DNA of 22,090 nt from Propionibacterium sp. (GCA_012719335.1 JAAYAO010000382.1:1-22090), one strand, 5' to 3'. Positions 9,001 through 16,700 are shown, numbered from the stretch's first letter. Made by a program: numbers and translations. Notes: generated by a model from the sequence alone, not told the origin.

Positions 9001-10259
9001 CCACGTTGGAGACCGTCCAGCGGCGACGCGAGGAGGCGACCGTGGCCCGGGACGACGCGTTCGCGGACTTCCGGGTGCTCGTCGACCGCGGTTTGGCATC
9101 CGAAGCGGCCCTGGACCTACCCGACGCCGAGGCGGTCTCGATCGAGAAGGTACGCGAGCAGGTGGTTGCGGTGCGCCGTGAGGTGCAGATCACCGGCTGG
9201 CCCGACGATGAAGCCGCCCAGGGCACTGTCGAGCGTCGGTTGTCATCGGAACTCACCCAGGCGGTGCACAACGTGCGCGCGGACCTGGAAGCTCGGGGCC
9301 GGTCGATGCAGGTGGTCGTCGATGACGTCGGCCTGCCACGGGTGGAGGTGTTGGTGGATGCCGGCGGGACGCCGCACGGCCCGTTGGAGGCGTCCGCGCT
9401 GCTCACCCGCATTCACGAGGAACTGTCGACGACCTACACCGACCGGGTGCAGGAAACCCTCAACGAGTTGCTCGGATCGACGTTCCTGGAACACCTCCGG
9501 GGCCGGGTCGGCGCCGCCGACGCGCTGGTGGGACGGATCAACGATGTGCTGGAGAAGCACCCGGTGGTGACCACGTCGACCTCGCTGCGGATTCGGCTCG
9601 AACCGGCCAATGAGAGCGACGGCCGGATGCTGGCGGCATTGCGCGGGTCGTCCCTGGCGAACCCCGAAGCCGCCGCTCATATTCGCGAGCACCTGCGCAA
9701 CCGGGTGGAGGCTGCCAAACGCGATGCCCAGTCACAGGGGGAGGCCGACTGGCGCGATCGGCTGACCCGGACCCTCGACTATCGCGGATGGTTCGAGGTC
9801 GCGCTGCAACGCAAGATCGGTGCCGGTGGACGATGGCAGCCGTTGACCACCCAGAGTTTCGCGGAGATGTCCGGCGGGGCACGGGCCGTGATGCTGATGC
9901 TGCCGCTGGTCGCCACCCTCGCGGCGCTGTACGAGGACATGGACGGCGGCCCCCGACCCCTGTGGCTGGACGAGGCCTTCGACGGGCTGGACAGCGCGAA
10001 CCGGGCGACGGTGATGGACCTGTTCCGCAGCTTCGACTTCGACGTGCTGCTCGCCGGCCCGGCCAGGTTGGTGAACGTTCGTACCGTGCCGGCCGCCGCG
10101 ATCTGGCAGGTGGTGCGTGCACCGGCCCCGCTACCCGGAGCGGAATTGATGCTCGAACTGTGGGCCGGAGATGGGCTCCGGGTGGTGGATGTACCCAACG
10201 TGCTACCGACCCGGCTCGATCAGGAACCGCCGAACGATACTCAGGATGCCCTGCTATGA
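6015..10259 (+). CDS. jetC: Wadjet type II SMC-like ATPase JetC (TIGR02680-like)
   Basis: 1414 residues from GTG 6015, which overlaps the jetB stop (GTGA) and has GGGAAGGAAA upstream. This is the motor of the complex; it uses ATP to extrude DNA loops in characterised Wadjets. Visible parts: Walker A GSNETGKSS (73-81); long Glu/Arg/Ala-rich coiled coil (about 280-620); a hinge-like globular region (about 630-760) containing APLWALVD near 635 and GVLDAWVTPDG; a second coiled coil (about 765-1110); and a C-terminal head lobe with ABC signature MSGGARAV (1285-1292) and Walker B LWLDEAFDGLD (1316-1326) including catalytic Glu 1320. All ATPase motifs are present, so the enzyme looks functional. The N-terminal tail before the RWQPLRAGVVGLW strand (about 42 residues, Ala-rich) is longer than I expect for the family. 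Large antisense open frames here are codon-bias shadows. Confidence 0.92.
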   Translation: MTPDAAASAVDASTAQHGLTPQLDAWLDAARVGGLPAATRSDRWQPLRAGVVGLWEFDAAEYWYADGWAQLTGSNETGKSSLMALTTLIPWLADTSTSSIDTLGRSGKEFRYYVEPSGKEGDRRSTEATTHRGWLWVEYGRLRDGDPEFLTTLLFAESRSAGARVTRLWCTARNLRVRRELDLAPGRVVAHPKDLARAGFVQHPSGTAYKEHLAEHLLGGTVGRLEAAGKMLRVTRTPKLGAQLQIGFVTEQLRTALPELDRAEVDALAAGWDQLDQLRADMEATERAVSTMEGFRKNSWLPWVRAALRLRADRAARARSTFDRVTRDERGAGQDVADLTTRETDLESAVRTAGRDVEEAAAAREALQESDRYRDAQGRIDLLARHRAEANRLQDQLGRDEAEVVRADNRLNTTRTDVEQRVLDANEARRASEETRDRLAAAASDAQVPVPSGDIDLALLEQRLVERDRAIGRARELLREAERAEAAASRAEESAADARDRAQRDRASATATWQQAEEARTAVVAALALWADEVHPAVTDDVVDAWVGAIAAEVVDGRVPGLPVRDLVRADWYDPARLVLDRDLHEAQRRKRTAQEQAVDLGRRIEALKSAPTPTFATPPGWQRRTRPAPSENGAPLWALVDPQPDLPMAELAHIEAALAAQGVLDAWVTPDGYHGTRDGIDAVLAPDSDDVDNPQPSLARVLRPAHGSGALARPVTTLLDRIRLVDNDQQLPTSGLAVTRQGRWRAGDLAGAAEPSHPNAEWLGESARAEQRRRLVAELEQERDQALAEVEAATAEEERVRAASVALTEQFEHCPSDDHVRTVLTLAGERETAADKSEQEADQAERRAADERATAHRAVAALREHCADAALPHDASGLDTAKDEVNDVRRRADRLRTARQRLADGLSTLEAAQARFEQDEALALRAREAFDRTTGDLGEARATVEALESTMGADDQVIVAELSELKQREEDAKTRRSKAEDDLREVIGRLAKARTTLETVQRRREEATVARDDAFADFRVLVDRGLASEAALDLPDAEAVSIEKVREQVVAVRREVQITGWPDDEAAQGTVERRLSSELTQAVHNVRADLEARGRSMQVVVDDVGLPRVEVLVDAGGTPHGPLEASALLTRIHEELSTTYTDRVQETLNELLGSTFLEHLRGRVGAADALVGRINDVLEKHPVVTTSTSLRIRLEPANESDGRMLAALRGSSLANPEAAAHIREHLRNRVEAAKRDAQSQGEADWRDRLTRTLDYRGWFEVALQRKIGAGGRWQPLTTQSFAEMSGGARAVMLMLPLVATLAALYEDMDGGPRPLWLDEAFDGLDSANRATVMDLFRSFDFDVLLAGPARLVNVRTVPAAAIWQVVRAPAPLPGAELMLELWAGDGLRVVDVPNVLPTRLDQEPPNDTQDALL

Positions 10260-11434
10260 GCGACGTGCCGTCGTTCATCCTGGAGTGGGCCCGCCGCCCG
10301 GGACCTCGCACGGTACTCACGGAGGCGCGCAAGCGCCTCGAATCGGGCGGCCTGGGGCAGCGCGCCCAGCTCAACTGTGCGCTCTCGGACGCCGAACGGG
10401 CCGAGGTCGGGAAACTGATGCCCGCTGCCTGGCAGCACAGCTCGAAACCGGTCTCGGTGCGGGAGTTGCGCAGGCAACTGGAATCCCACGCAGTGCAGTT
10501 GGAGGAACTTCTCATCGAGCTCGACGGCCCGCTGCGCGACCGTCGGGCGGAAGCACGTGAGGCCCGGACTCTCGCCGAGGCGGAGCGCCGGGAGGCACTG
10601 GACGAACTGGCTGCGCTGCTCGACCTGCCGGTACCGGAGCGGATGCGCGAGGACGTGTACCTCTCTCTCGACCGATGGGTGCTGCGCAGGGTGCCACCGC
10701 GAGCCCGGGCGTCCGCGGTGGCGAAGGTCGTGGGTGAGTTGCCGCAGGTGGAGGAGTTGCTGGCCGCCTTCGCTGCCCGGGTGTTCGGGGACGCACACGC
10801 GTTGGACCAATCTCGTCCGCTCGGTCGCGCGGTGGCGCGGTTCCTGGCGGTGCGCACGGCGGTGTCGGCCGCCGTGGCCGTCGACGACGGGCAGGGATCG
10901 CCGCTGTCGGCTTTCACCGACCCGGTGATGAGTCCGGACGCATGGCGACAAGCCTGGGCGGCCGGCAACGTCGCGTGTGATGCGGTGTCGTCGACCGTCC
11001 TGGTGCTGAACCTGCCGATCGTGGGCAACGCGCCCGCGGTCGCGCAGTGCGCCGCGGCCCCGGGCGAACCCACCTGGTTGACGCTGCGGTCGTTGCGGGG
11101 ATCGCTCGCGCTGGGCGGGCCAATGGACGTGTTCGTGTGCGAGAACCCGAGCATCGTCGAAGCCGCGGCCGCCGCCCACGGTGCTGCCGGTGCACCCCTG
11201 GTGTGCACCTTCGGCCGTCCGACGGCCGCGGTGTGGCAGTTGTTGCGAGCCATCGCAGCCGAGGCCCGATTCCACGTCCGCGCGGACGGGGACAGCACTG
11301 GTTGGAGTATCGTGGCCGCGCTGACCCGGGCGTTCCCCGCAGCTCGGCCATGGCGGATGCCGCTGGGCACGACCACCTACGAGGAAGAGCTGATCGGTGA
11401 GCTGATCGCCGACCTGGCCCGGTCGGCCGGTTGA
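10256..11434 (+). CDS. jetD: Wadjet type II nuclease subunit JetD (DUF2399/TIGR02679-like, toprim)
   Basis: 392 residues from ATG 10256, which overlaps the jetC stop (ATGA). The N-terminal two thirds are helical (VYLSLDRWVLRRVPPRARAS; AVARFLAVRTAVS). The C-terminal part is a topoisomerase VI-like toprim fold: VFVCENPSIVEAAA places the conserved Glu at 296, APLVCTFGRPTAAVWQLL is the next strand and helix, and FHVRADGDSTGWSIV gives the Asp-x-Asp pair at 344/346. These acidic residues bind Mg for DNA cleavage in this subunit family. The second motif reads ADGDSTGW where relatives usually have a GDFDWxG-like form. JetD is the effector that cuts plasmid DNA once JetABC has assessed it. The gene ends 18 bases before the convergent NERD gene. 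Confidence 0.88.
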   Translation: MSDVPSFILEWARRPGPRTVLTEARKRLESGGLGQRAQLNCALSDAERAEVGKLMPAAWQHSSKPVSVRELRRQLESHAVQLEELLIELDGPLRDRRAEAREARTLAEAERREALDELAALLDLPVPERMREDVYLSLDRWVLRRVPPRARASAVAKVVGELPQVEELLAAFAARVFGDAHALDQSRPLGRAVARFLAVRTAVSAAVAVDDGQGSPLSAFTDPVMSPDAWRQAWAAGNVACDAVSSTVLVLNLPIVGNAPAVAQCAAAPGEPTWLTLRSLRGSLALGGPMDVFVCENPSIVEAAAAAHGAAGAPLVCTFGRPTAAVWQLLRAIAAEARFHVRADGDSTGWSIVAALTRAFPAARPWRMPLGTTTYEEELIGELIADLARSAG

Positions 11435-11452
11435 TCGTCCGCCTTCCTGCCT

Positions 11453-12377
11453 TCAGGCCGGCGGGAAATGCGTGGCCAAGGCACGATGCGTGGCCGCAAC
11501 ATCCACCTCACCGGTTTGCTCGGTCAGGAGCTTGCGCAGTTTGCGGGGCATCAGGACGTGGACACCCCGGGTGCGGAACGTGCCGGCGATCAACGGCCAG
11601 TCGGCTTCGATGAAGCACAGTGCTCCGAAGACCGGCAGGTCACCCACCACGGCCCGGACCAGATCCATCTGTTTCAGGACCCCGTCGACCAACTTGGTGC
11701 GGTCACGCCCACCCACCGTCAGCTTCTCGACCCGTGGGCTCAGGATGCCTCCCTCGATCTTGAGGTCGGGGCGTCCCTTGTACCGCTTCGCGTCGATCAC
11801 CCACACCGGCCGGTGTCACCGCCATGTGGTCGATGTTCGCCTTCGCCCGTGGGATGCGGCGGTCATACAGTAGGGCGATACCGCGCTCGGTGAGATCGTG
11901 AAGCTTGGCGCCGAGGATCTCCTCCCCGAGAGCACCCTGATCCCAGGCCTTGGTGCTCTGGCCCGGTCCGAAGACCTTCAGGAGCGCGCCACCGATCAAC
12001 GGATGCTCGGCGCGTACCCGGGCATCACGCTTGGCCATCCGGCGTTCGTACTCGCGCCGGGCGGAGGAACCGGCTGTGCCGGAATCCACTTCCTCCTCGG
12101 GGGCCGCGGCAGCCTCCTGAACCATGAGCGGCTCGACCACCGGGGCATCCGTGGCAACAGGCGGAGCAATGTCGGGTTCGGCTACGTCATCGGTGATGCC
12201 GGCTGAGCCGGATTCGTCCGGGCAGCTCACACAACGGACCGTCTTGGTGGCCCGTTCGAAAATCGCCTCGTGCTTGGCGGGAAGGTCGGTACCGCACAAC
12301 CGGCACGTGCCGGCGTAGCGCAGCTTCATCCGCTTGTCCGGGGGCGGGGCCGTGGGCACGGTCGGGCTCTCGCTCAT
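11453..12377 (-). pseudogene. Zinc-ribbon plus NERD nuclease-related protein gene, frameshifted
   Basis: Read through one 2-base shift, this encodes about 308 residues. Start ATG 12377 has AGGAGTGG upstream. Order of parts: MKLRYAGTCRLCGTDLPAKH with a second RCVSCP, making a CxxC...CxxC zinc ribbon; an acidic Ala/Pro linker; SSARREYERRMAKRDARVR; and a NERD domain beginning WDQGALGEEILGAKLHDL, then RRIPRAKANIDHMAVTPAG. The frame breaks at 11800-11807. In the other frame it goes on WVIDAKRYKGRPDLKIEGG, PRVEKLTVGGRDRTKLVDGV, ALCFIEADWPLI to the stop at 11453. The break falls between the catalytic-type Asp (IDH) and the D-x-K (IDAK) of the NERD core. Expected GGTGTGTGG reads GGTGTGG, so one GT unit is missing. 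It could be a genuine mutation or a sequencing error. The intact family is widespread in actinobacteria; its biological role is not settled. Confidence 0.85.
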
Positions 12378-12503
12378 CGGTTCCACTCCTGTCCGGCGGT
12401 CGGGCGACGGGGGCGCGGGTGCCGAACCGTCGATGCGACCGTATCCCGGCTGATTGACGGCCGCTGTGCGCAGACTCGTGACTGAGACCTCGAGCATGTG
12501 GCC

Positions 12504-12534
12504 GGCCGAAGCCATATTGTCCTCGGCTTCGGCC
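12504..12534. repeat. 10-bp perfect inverted repeat (hairpin)
   Basis: GGCCGAAGCC (12504-12513) and GGCTTCGGCC (12525-12534) are exact reverse complements around an 11-base AT-rich loop, atattgtcctc. There is no T run on either strand, so it is not a standard intrinsic terminator. It lies midway between two divergent genes and could be an operator or an RNA structure. Confidence 0.5.
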
Positions 12535-12741
12535 ATGCTTGCGGTTTGAGTCACGCGGGTTACCCGGGGGCCATCACCCGCCGGGAGTCGCTCCATATCG
12601 GGTCGTGACCTGTTCGGCGCCGTACCTCCAGTGCCGGAGCAGGGCAAGGGGCAGCGTTCGGGGCCGAAACTGCGCACCGACGGGGTGACCGCCGACCCAG
12701 AATGTAAACACAGTTGGTGTTCCTGTTGGGCAGGGCGCTGC

Positions 12742-12747
12742 TAATGT
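12742..12747 (+). promoter_or_regulatory. Possible -10 box for the LppM-like lipoprotein gene
   Basis: TAATGT fits TANNNT and lies 36 bases before the GTG start at 12784, which would give a short leader of about 30 bases containing the GGAGGAA ribosome site. No good -35 is visible. The box sits inside a CAGTTGG...CCAACTG inverted pair (12711-12717 and 12753-12759), which could be a repressor site. Confidence 0.35.
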
Positions 12748-12783
12748 CCCGACCAACTGATGCGGGTGCATTCTGGAGGAAAA

Positions 12784-14711
12784 GTGGAAACCCGAAACCG
12801 GCGCTGGATCCTGTGGGGACTATTGGTGCTGGGGGCGGTATTCCTGTCCGGCTGTGGCGCCAGACTCGACTCGGTGCTGCAGATCAACCCCGACGGATCG
12901 GGTGAGCGCACGATCACCGCAACGGTCAGCGCCGATGACCAGGAGCAGTACCTCAAGGGCAACGCGGCTCAGCTCGACGAGATGTTCACATCCTCCACCC
13001 CGGAACAGTTGGAGTACCTGGGCATGAGCGATGCCGCCGAGGGGGCCAAGGTCTACTCGTTCAAGATGACCTTCGCGAACCTCGAGGAGTACACCGACAA
13101 GGTGACCCGACTGCTGGCCGCCGGAGGCAACCGCAACCCGGTCGAGATCGAGATGCAGATCGACGACTCGGTGTTCCGCAAGGGTCTGACCTACGTGGAC
13201 AATGTCAACAACGTGGGCCTGATGAACTGGGCGGCCCAGGCCGTCCACGACTCCGATGTGTTGGGTGAGCAGAAGGAGAACGTGTCGGTCAACGACCTCT
13301 CCGAAGAGGGCCGGACCCACGTGCGGCTGGGGGAGAAGGAATACGACCCGTACTACGGTGCGGCCCGCATTCAGGAGGTCGACGACCTCGGCGCCACCTC
13401 GGTGCAGGTTGCCACCACCGGCGCCGAAACCGGCGAGTTCCACCGCACCATCACCTACGAGCTGCCGCGGGAGCACTACATCGTCGACGAAGCCGGTTTC
13501 GACGAGTTCTTCTCCTCGGTCACCCCCGAGGACGGGACGTTGACCCCGGCCGGCTCCACCGGCACCACCTGGGTGTTGGACTTCACCTCCGACGACCCGG
13601 CCGACATCGTCTCGTGGACCAACGCCGCCCTGATGAGCGAGGAGACCCAGTTCGCCGTCGAATCACGGCCCGCCGAGGGGGAGGGCCAGTTGGCCCGGGA
13701 GTTGCGGGTCGTCGACTACTTCGACTGTGCCGCGGTGTGTCATCGCAACGGGGTTGTCTCGGGCACGATCGAACTGCCCGAACCCTGGTACCAGAGGGGC
13801 GGCAGTTCGCCGTCCACCGAACCCATCACCTACGTCAAGCCGGTGCAAGCCACCAGCGTCGCCGCCCGGGTGACGGTGGCCGAGAGCAACCCGTCCCTGA
13901 CGATGACGTACGCCTTCGAGGCGGCCGACGTGGCAGGGTTGGAGGACGCGGCCGCCCGGGCATTGAGCTTGTCCGACACCAGTGACGTGACCCTGAGCGA
14001 CGAGGATGGCCGCACGGTCTTCACCGTGGAGTACGAAGCCGAGAATCCGCAGGCATACACCAGCCACTTGGGGGAGCGCTTCGGCGCCTTGCGGATGGAC
14101 GTGCAGGAGGTCGGATCCACGCTGTTCCAGCGCCGGACGATGAGTGAAGTCTCGTTCACCGCACCCGGTTACGACCTGATCGGCGGGCCGGTGGACCTCA
14201 CCATCGAGTTCGCCGGCCTGGGCGAGATCGACCAACAGTCGTCCTCGCTGCCACCGGGGGCGACCGTGGACGGCAACGTGGTCACCCTCACCGCGAGCGG
14301 GGTAGCAGTGTCGACATGCTCGTGCTGGCCGAGCGGACGAAGTGGTTCGGCATCGCGCTGGTGGCGGGCCTGATCGTTGTGGCACTGGCCGGTGCGGTGG
14401 TGTTGGTGGTCGTGCTGCGCCGGATGGCGGGTAACTCCGAGCCGGCACCGGGGGCTGCGGCTGTTGCCGGGCCCGGGGCTGCTCCGGGTGGGTCGCCGAT
14501 GGGCACCCCCTCCGGACCCGGTTACCAGGGCACTCCGCCTCCGCCGATGTCGCAGGGCACCCCGCCGCCGATGTCGCAGGGCACCCCGCCGCCACCGACA
14601 TCACAGCCCTCCGCACCACCTCTGCCGCCGGCCGGGCCGGCTTCACCCGGCCCGCACCGGGGCAATGTGCCGGGCGGGGGAACCAACCCGTGGAGTGACT
14701 GGGAGAAGTAG
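12784..14711 (+). pseudogene. LppM-like membrane-anchored lipoprotein gene, 1-base frameshift near the C-terminus
   Basis: GTG 12784 is chosen because GGAGGAA sits 5 bases upstream; an ATG at 12760 would place that site inside the gene. The N-terminus has a lipobox FLSGC (Cys 24), then two beta-rich LppM/DUF3153-type regions: residues about 27-160 (LDSVLQINPDGSGERTITATV) and about 355-500 (SLTMTYAFEAAD...SEVSFTAPGYDLIGGPVDLT). At a GGGG run (14299-14302) the frame runs into a 30-residue nonsense tail ending at 14373. One missing G would restore GSSVDMLVLAERTKWFG, a transmembrane helix, and a Pro/Gly-rich tail ending NPWSDWEK at 14711 (about 642 residues in all). LppM proteins have this layout: N-terminal lipid, exposed domain, C-terminal span. 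True mutation or a homopolymer error are both possible. Function unknown; in mycobacteria LppM has been tied to host interaction. Confidence 0.78.
14526..14603 (+). repeat. Tandem repeat encoding a QGTPPPPMS unit
   Basis: Three adjoining units of 27, 24 and 27 bases (14526-14552, 14553-14576, 14577-14603) encode QGTPPPPMS, QGTPPPMS and QGTPPPPTS in the cytoplasmic tail of the LppM-like protein. The middle copy has lost one proline codon, which suggests slippage and a length-variable tail. Confidence 0.8.
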
Positions 14712-14745
14712 GCCGAGCCCGGTCGTCCGGTCGGGGTGGACGCAC

Positions 14746-15306
14746 TCACCAGACCAGGTGGTCGAGCAGAATCCTGACTCCCATCAGAATCAGGATCACC
14801 CCACCGACGATCTCGGCGGGCTTCTGGAAGCGCCCGCCGAACGCCGAGCCGAGCTTCACCCCGATCAGGGTGATCACGAAGGTGACCACGGTGATCAGCA
14901 CGGCCGCGATCCAGATGTTGACCTCCAGCAGGGCGAAGCTGATGCCCGCGGCCAGCGCGTCGATCGAGGTGGCCACCGCGAGCACGAACATCGCCCTGAT
15001 GCCGGTGTCCAGCCGGGGCCTCTGCTCGTCGTGTTCCCGGAAGGCCTCGATCAGCATGTGGGCGCCGATCAGGGCCAGTAGGCCGAAGGCGATCCAGTGG
15101 TCGATGCTGGCGATCGCGTCCCGGAACCCGGTGCCGAGGAAGTAGCCGAGCAGGGGCATCAGCCCCTGAAAGATGCCGAACCACGCCGCGATGATGAGGG
15201 CCGCGCGAGGCTGCACCCGACGTCCCATGGCCATGCCCTTGCCGACCGCCACCGCGCCGGCGTCCATGGACAGGCCGATCGCGACGAGAAAGAGTCCCAG
15301 CGTCAT
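14746..15306 (-). CDS. mntP: Manganese efflux pump MntP
   Basis: 186 residues, the normal MntP length, with six predicted spans in two repeats. It exports Mn(II) across the cytoplasmic membrane to prevent metal poisoning. The first repeat has GLSMDAGAVAVGKG (about 11-24) with the conserved Asp 15, and the second has VATSIDALAAGISFALLEV (about 110-128) with the matching Asp. Between them is a charged cytoplasmic loop, EAFREHDEQRPRLDTG. The start ATG 15306 is preceded by a weak GGCAGGT. It converges with the LppM-like gene (34-base gap) and diverges from the DUF421 gene. A -10-like TACTGT lies about 38 bases upstream on the minus strand; I see no yybP-ykoY riboswitch, although mntP genes elsewhere often have one. 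Confidence 0.93.
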   Translation of the reverse strand: MTLGLFLVAIGLSMDAGAVAVGKGMAMGRRVQPRAALIIAAWFGIFQGLMPLLGYFLGTGFRDAIASIDHWIAFGLLALIGAHMLIEAFREHDEQRPRLDTGIRAMFVLAVATSIDALAAGISFALLEVNIWIAAVLITVVTFVITLIGVKLGSAFGGRFQKPAEIVGGVILILMGVRILLDHLVW

Positions 15307-15439
15307 CGGCTACCTGCCTGTCGAAGAATCAGCGGCCCACACAGTACGCGACCCGGGCCCACTTGTGTCTCATTCTGCGACGCATCGTGGACGTTCACCC
15401 GCGATGAGCACCCGGACCGGGCTGGGAAAGTATGGGGGC

Positions 15440-16003
15440 ATGGACGAACTGTGGGCGCACATCGGTATCACCGGCGTTCAGGTGCTCGGGGTGGTGCTGG
15501 CCACCACCGTCCTGTACCTGGTGTACGCAGGAGTGATTCGGGTGCTGGGGCGACGCATCCGAGCGAGTACGTCGACATTCAGCCTGGTGCTCGCCACGGT
15601 GATGGGGTCGTTGATCGCCCGCGCCATGCTGGGCAACTCACCGACCCTGATCGGCGGGCTGGTCGCCCTGATCACCCTGGTCACCCTGGAAGGCAGCTTC
15701 GGGATGCTGCGCCGGCGGCTTCCGCACCGGGGCAGGGCCTGGCGGTATCAACCCACCGTGATCCTGGTGGACGGGGTGGTGCTGCCCGCAGCCTTGCGGG
15801 CCACCGGGCTGCGGGAGCACGAGATCGTCACCCGACTGCGCCACCAGGGTGTCACCAGTTACGCGGACCTGGCCTTGGTCATCCTCGAATCGGGCGGCTC
15901 CCTCACCGTGCTGCGCACCGGGCAACGGATTCAGCAACGATTCCTGTGGGACGTCCGGGGCGCCGGTGATCTGCCCGACGGCATCGTCGATCGCGAACCC
16001 TGA
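15440..16003 (+). CDS. DUF421 (YetF/YcaP-like) membrane protein
   Basis: 187 residues from ATG 15440. Two or three N-terminal spans (about 10-30, 45-70, 73-87) are followed by a small soluble domain. Recognisable family features are RVLGRRIRASTSTFSLVLATVMGSLIARAML in the membrane part, and ILVDGVVLPAALRATGLREHEIVTRLRHQGV followed by YADLALVILESGGSLTVL in the soluble DUF421 domain. The biochemical role is not known; Bacillus relatives (YetF type) are spore-associated, which is unlikely to apply here. The open frame runs further upstream into the mntP region, but that extension is not conserved-looking. There is no clear ribosome site; AAGTAT lies 6 bases before the ATG and could be a weak leaderless -10. 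It may be co-transcribed with the next gene, 67 bases on. Confidence 0.87.
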   Translation: MDELWAHIGITGVQVLGVVLATTVLYLVYAGVIRVLGRRIRASTSTFSLVLATVMGSLIARAMLGNSPTLIGGLVALITLVTLEGSFGMLRRRLPHRGRAWRYQPTVILVDGVVLPAALRATGLREHEIVTRLRHQGVTSYADLALVILESGGSLTVLRTGQRIQQRFLWDVRGAGDLPDGIVDREP

Positions 16004-16070
16004 CCTGTCGGGGTGTGGTGAGCGCGCCGGTCGGTGTGCCAGATTCGGGAACCGAGCCGAAGGGAGCCGG

Positions 16071-16619
16071 ATGAACAACGACGAGGCGTACGACGAACTC
16101 CTGCACCGCAGCAATGGCGCGATGATTGTCGTCACCGCCCACGACGGCAAGCACCGTGCCGGGTGCCTGGTGGGCTTTCACAGCCAAGCCGGTATCGAGC
16201 CGCGCCGACACGCAGTGTGGCTGTCGAAGGCCAACATGACCTTCCGGGTCGCGCTGCACAGCAGCCATCTCGCGGTGCACTTCCTGGGCGCCGACGACAA
16301 GGAACTCGCCCGACGCTTCGGCGAGGTCAGTGGTGACGAGAGGGACAAGTTCGACGGCCTCGACTGGGCGCCCGGCCCCGGCGGGGCTCCGGTGCTCGCA
16401 GCGTTGCCCGACCGCTTCGTCGGCCACCGGGTGGCCATGTTCGACGCGGCGGGGGATCACGCCTGCTTCATCCTCGCCCCCGAGCAGGCCGAACTGTCGG
16501 CTGATGCACCCGAAGCCGAAACGCGGCCCTTGCGGGTGGCCCAACTCGATGATCTGGTGCCCGGCCACGAGGTCGAGGAACGCCCGGTACCCGCCGACGT
16601 GAACGATCCGTCCGGGTAG
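16071..16619 (+). CDS. Flavin reductase-like (FMN-binding) protein
   Basis: 182 residues from ATG 16071, with AGGGAGCC just upstream. The fold is the split-barrel flavin reductase type: SNGAMIVVTAHDGKHRAGCLVGFHS (about 14-38) corresponds to the family's first strands and FMN-binding turn, followed by AVWLSKANMTFRVALHSSHLAVHFLGADDKELARRFG (about 52-88), then a domain end with GGAPVLAALPDRFVGHRV. Members use NAD(P)H to reduce FMN or bind FMN/F420-like cofactors; which applies here cannot be told from sequence. The last 30 residues (RPLRVAQLDDLVPGHEVEE) are a charged tail. It may be in an operon with the DUF421 gene. Confidence 0.82.
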   Translation: MNNDEAYDELLHRSNGAMIVVTAHDGKHRAGCLVGFHSQAGIEPRRHAVWLSKANMTFRVALHSSHLAVHFLGADDKELARRFGEVSGDERDKFDGLDWAPGPGGAPVLAALPDRFVGHRVAMFDAAGDHACFILAPEQAELSADAPEAETRPLRVAQLDDLVPGHEVEERPVPADVNDPSG

Positions 16620-16654
16620 GGCCGGAACGAAGCGTGGTTTCAAGGGTGGAAGGG

Positions 16655-16700
16655 CATAAAAGTAGTGGCCCTGACCACCGTTTCCAGTAGTCAGGGCCAC
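16655..16700 (-). terminator. Intrinsic terminator of the initiator tRNA gene
   Basis: GTGGCCCTGAC (16665-16675) and GTCAGGGCCAC (16690-16700) form a perfect 11-bp stem with a 14-base loop. Read on the minus strand the stem is followed by TACTTTTATG, the T-rich tail expected of a terminator. It begins 6 bases after the tRNA 3' end. The plus strand lacks a T run, so it mainly serves the tRNA. Confidence 0.85.

Larger units (their letters stand above)
12378..12783. other. Divergent intergenic region between NERD and LppM-like genes
   Basis: About 400 bases without a supported gene. The NERD frame stays open upstream of its RBS-backed ATG, but that extension has the base use of a shadow and no family similarity that I can see. 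The region holds a 10-bp inverted repeat (12504-12534), a -10-like TAATGT (12742-12747), and a CAGTTGG (12711-12717) / CCAACTG (12753-12759) inverted pair that brackets it. Nothing else stands out. Confidence 0.5.

Noticed and set aside
9538..11376. A 612-codon open frame antisense to jetC and jetD
   Set aside because: Ser/Arg/Ala-rich shadow frame with no recognisable motif, while the plus strand encodes clear ATPase and toprim motifs.
11435..11452. A bidirectional terminator between jetD and the NERD gene
   Set aside because: Only 18 bases, with no stem of useful length there and no T run.
15307..15439. A manganese (yybP-ykoY) riboswitch upstream of mntP
   Set aside because: The leader is short and I see neither the conserved internal loops nor the paired arms. 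Only a TACTGT -10-like box is visible.
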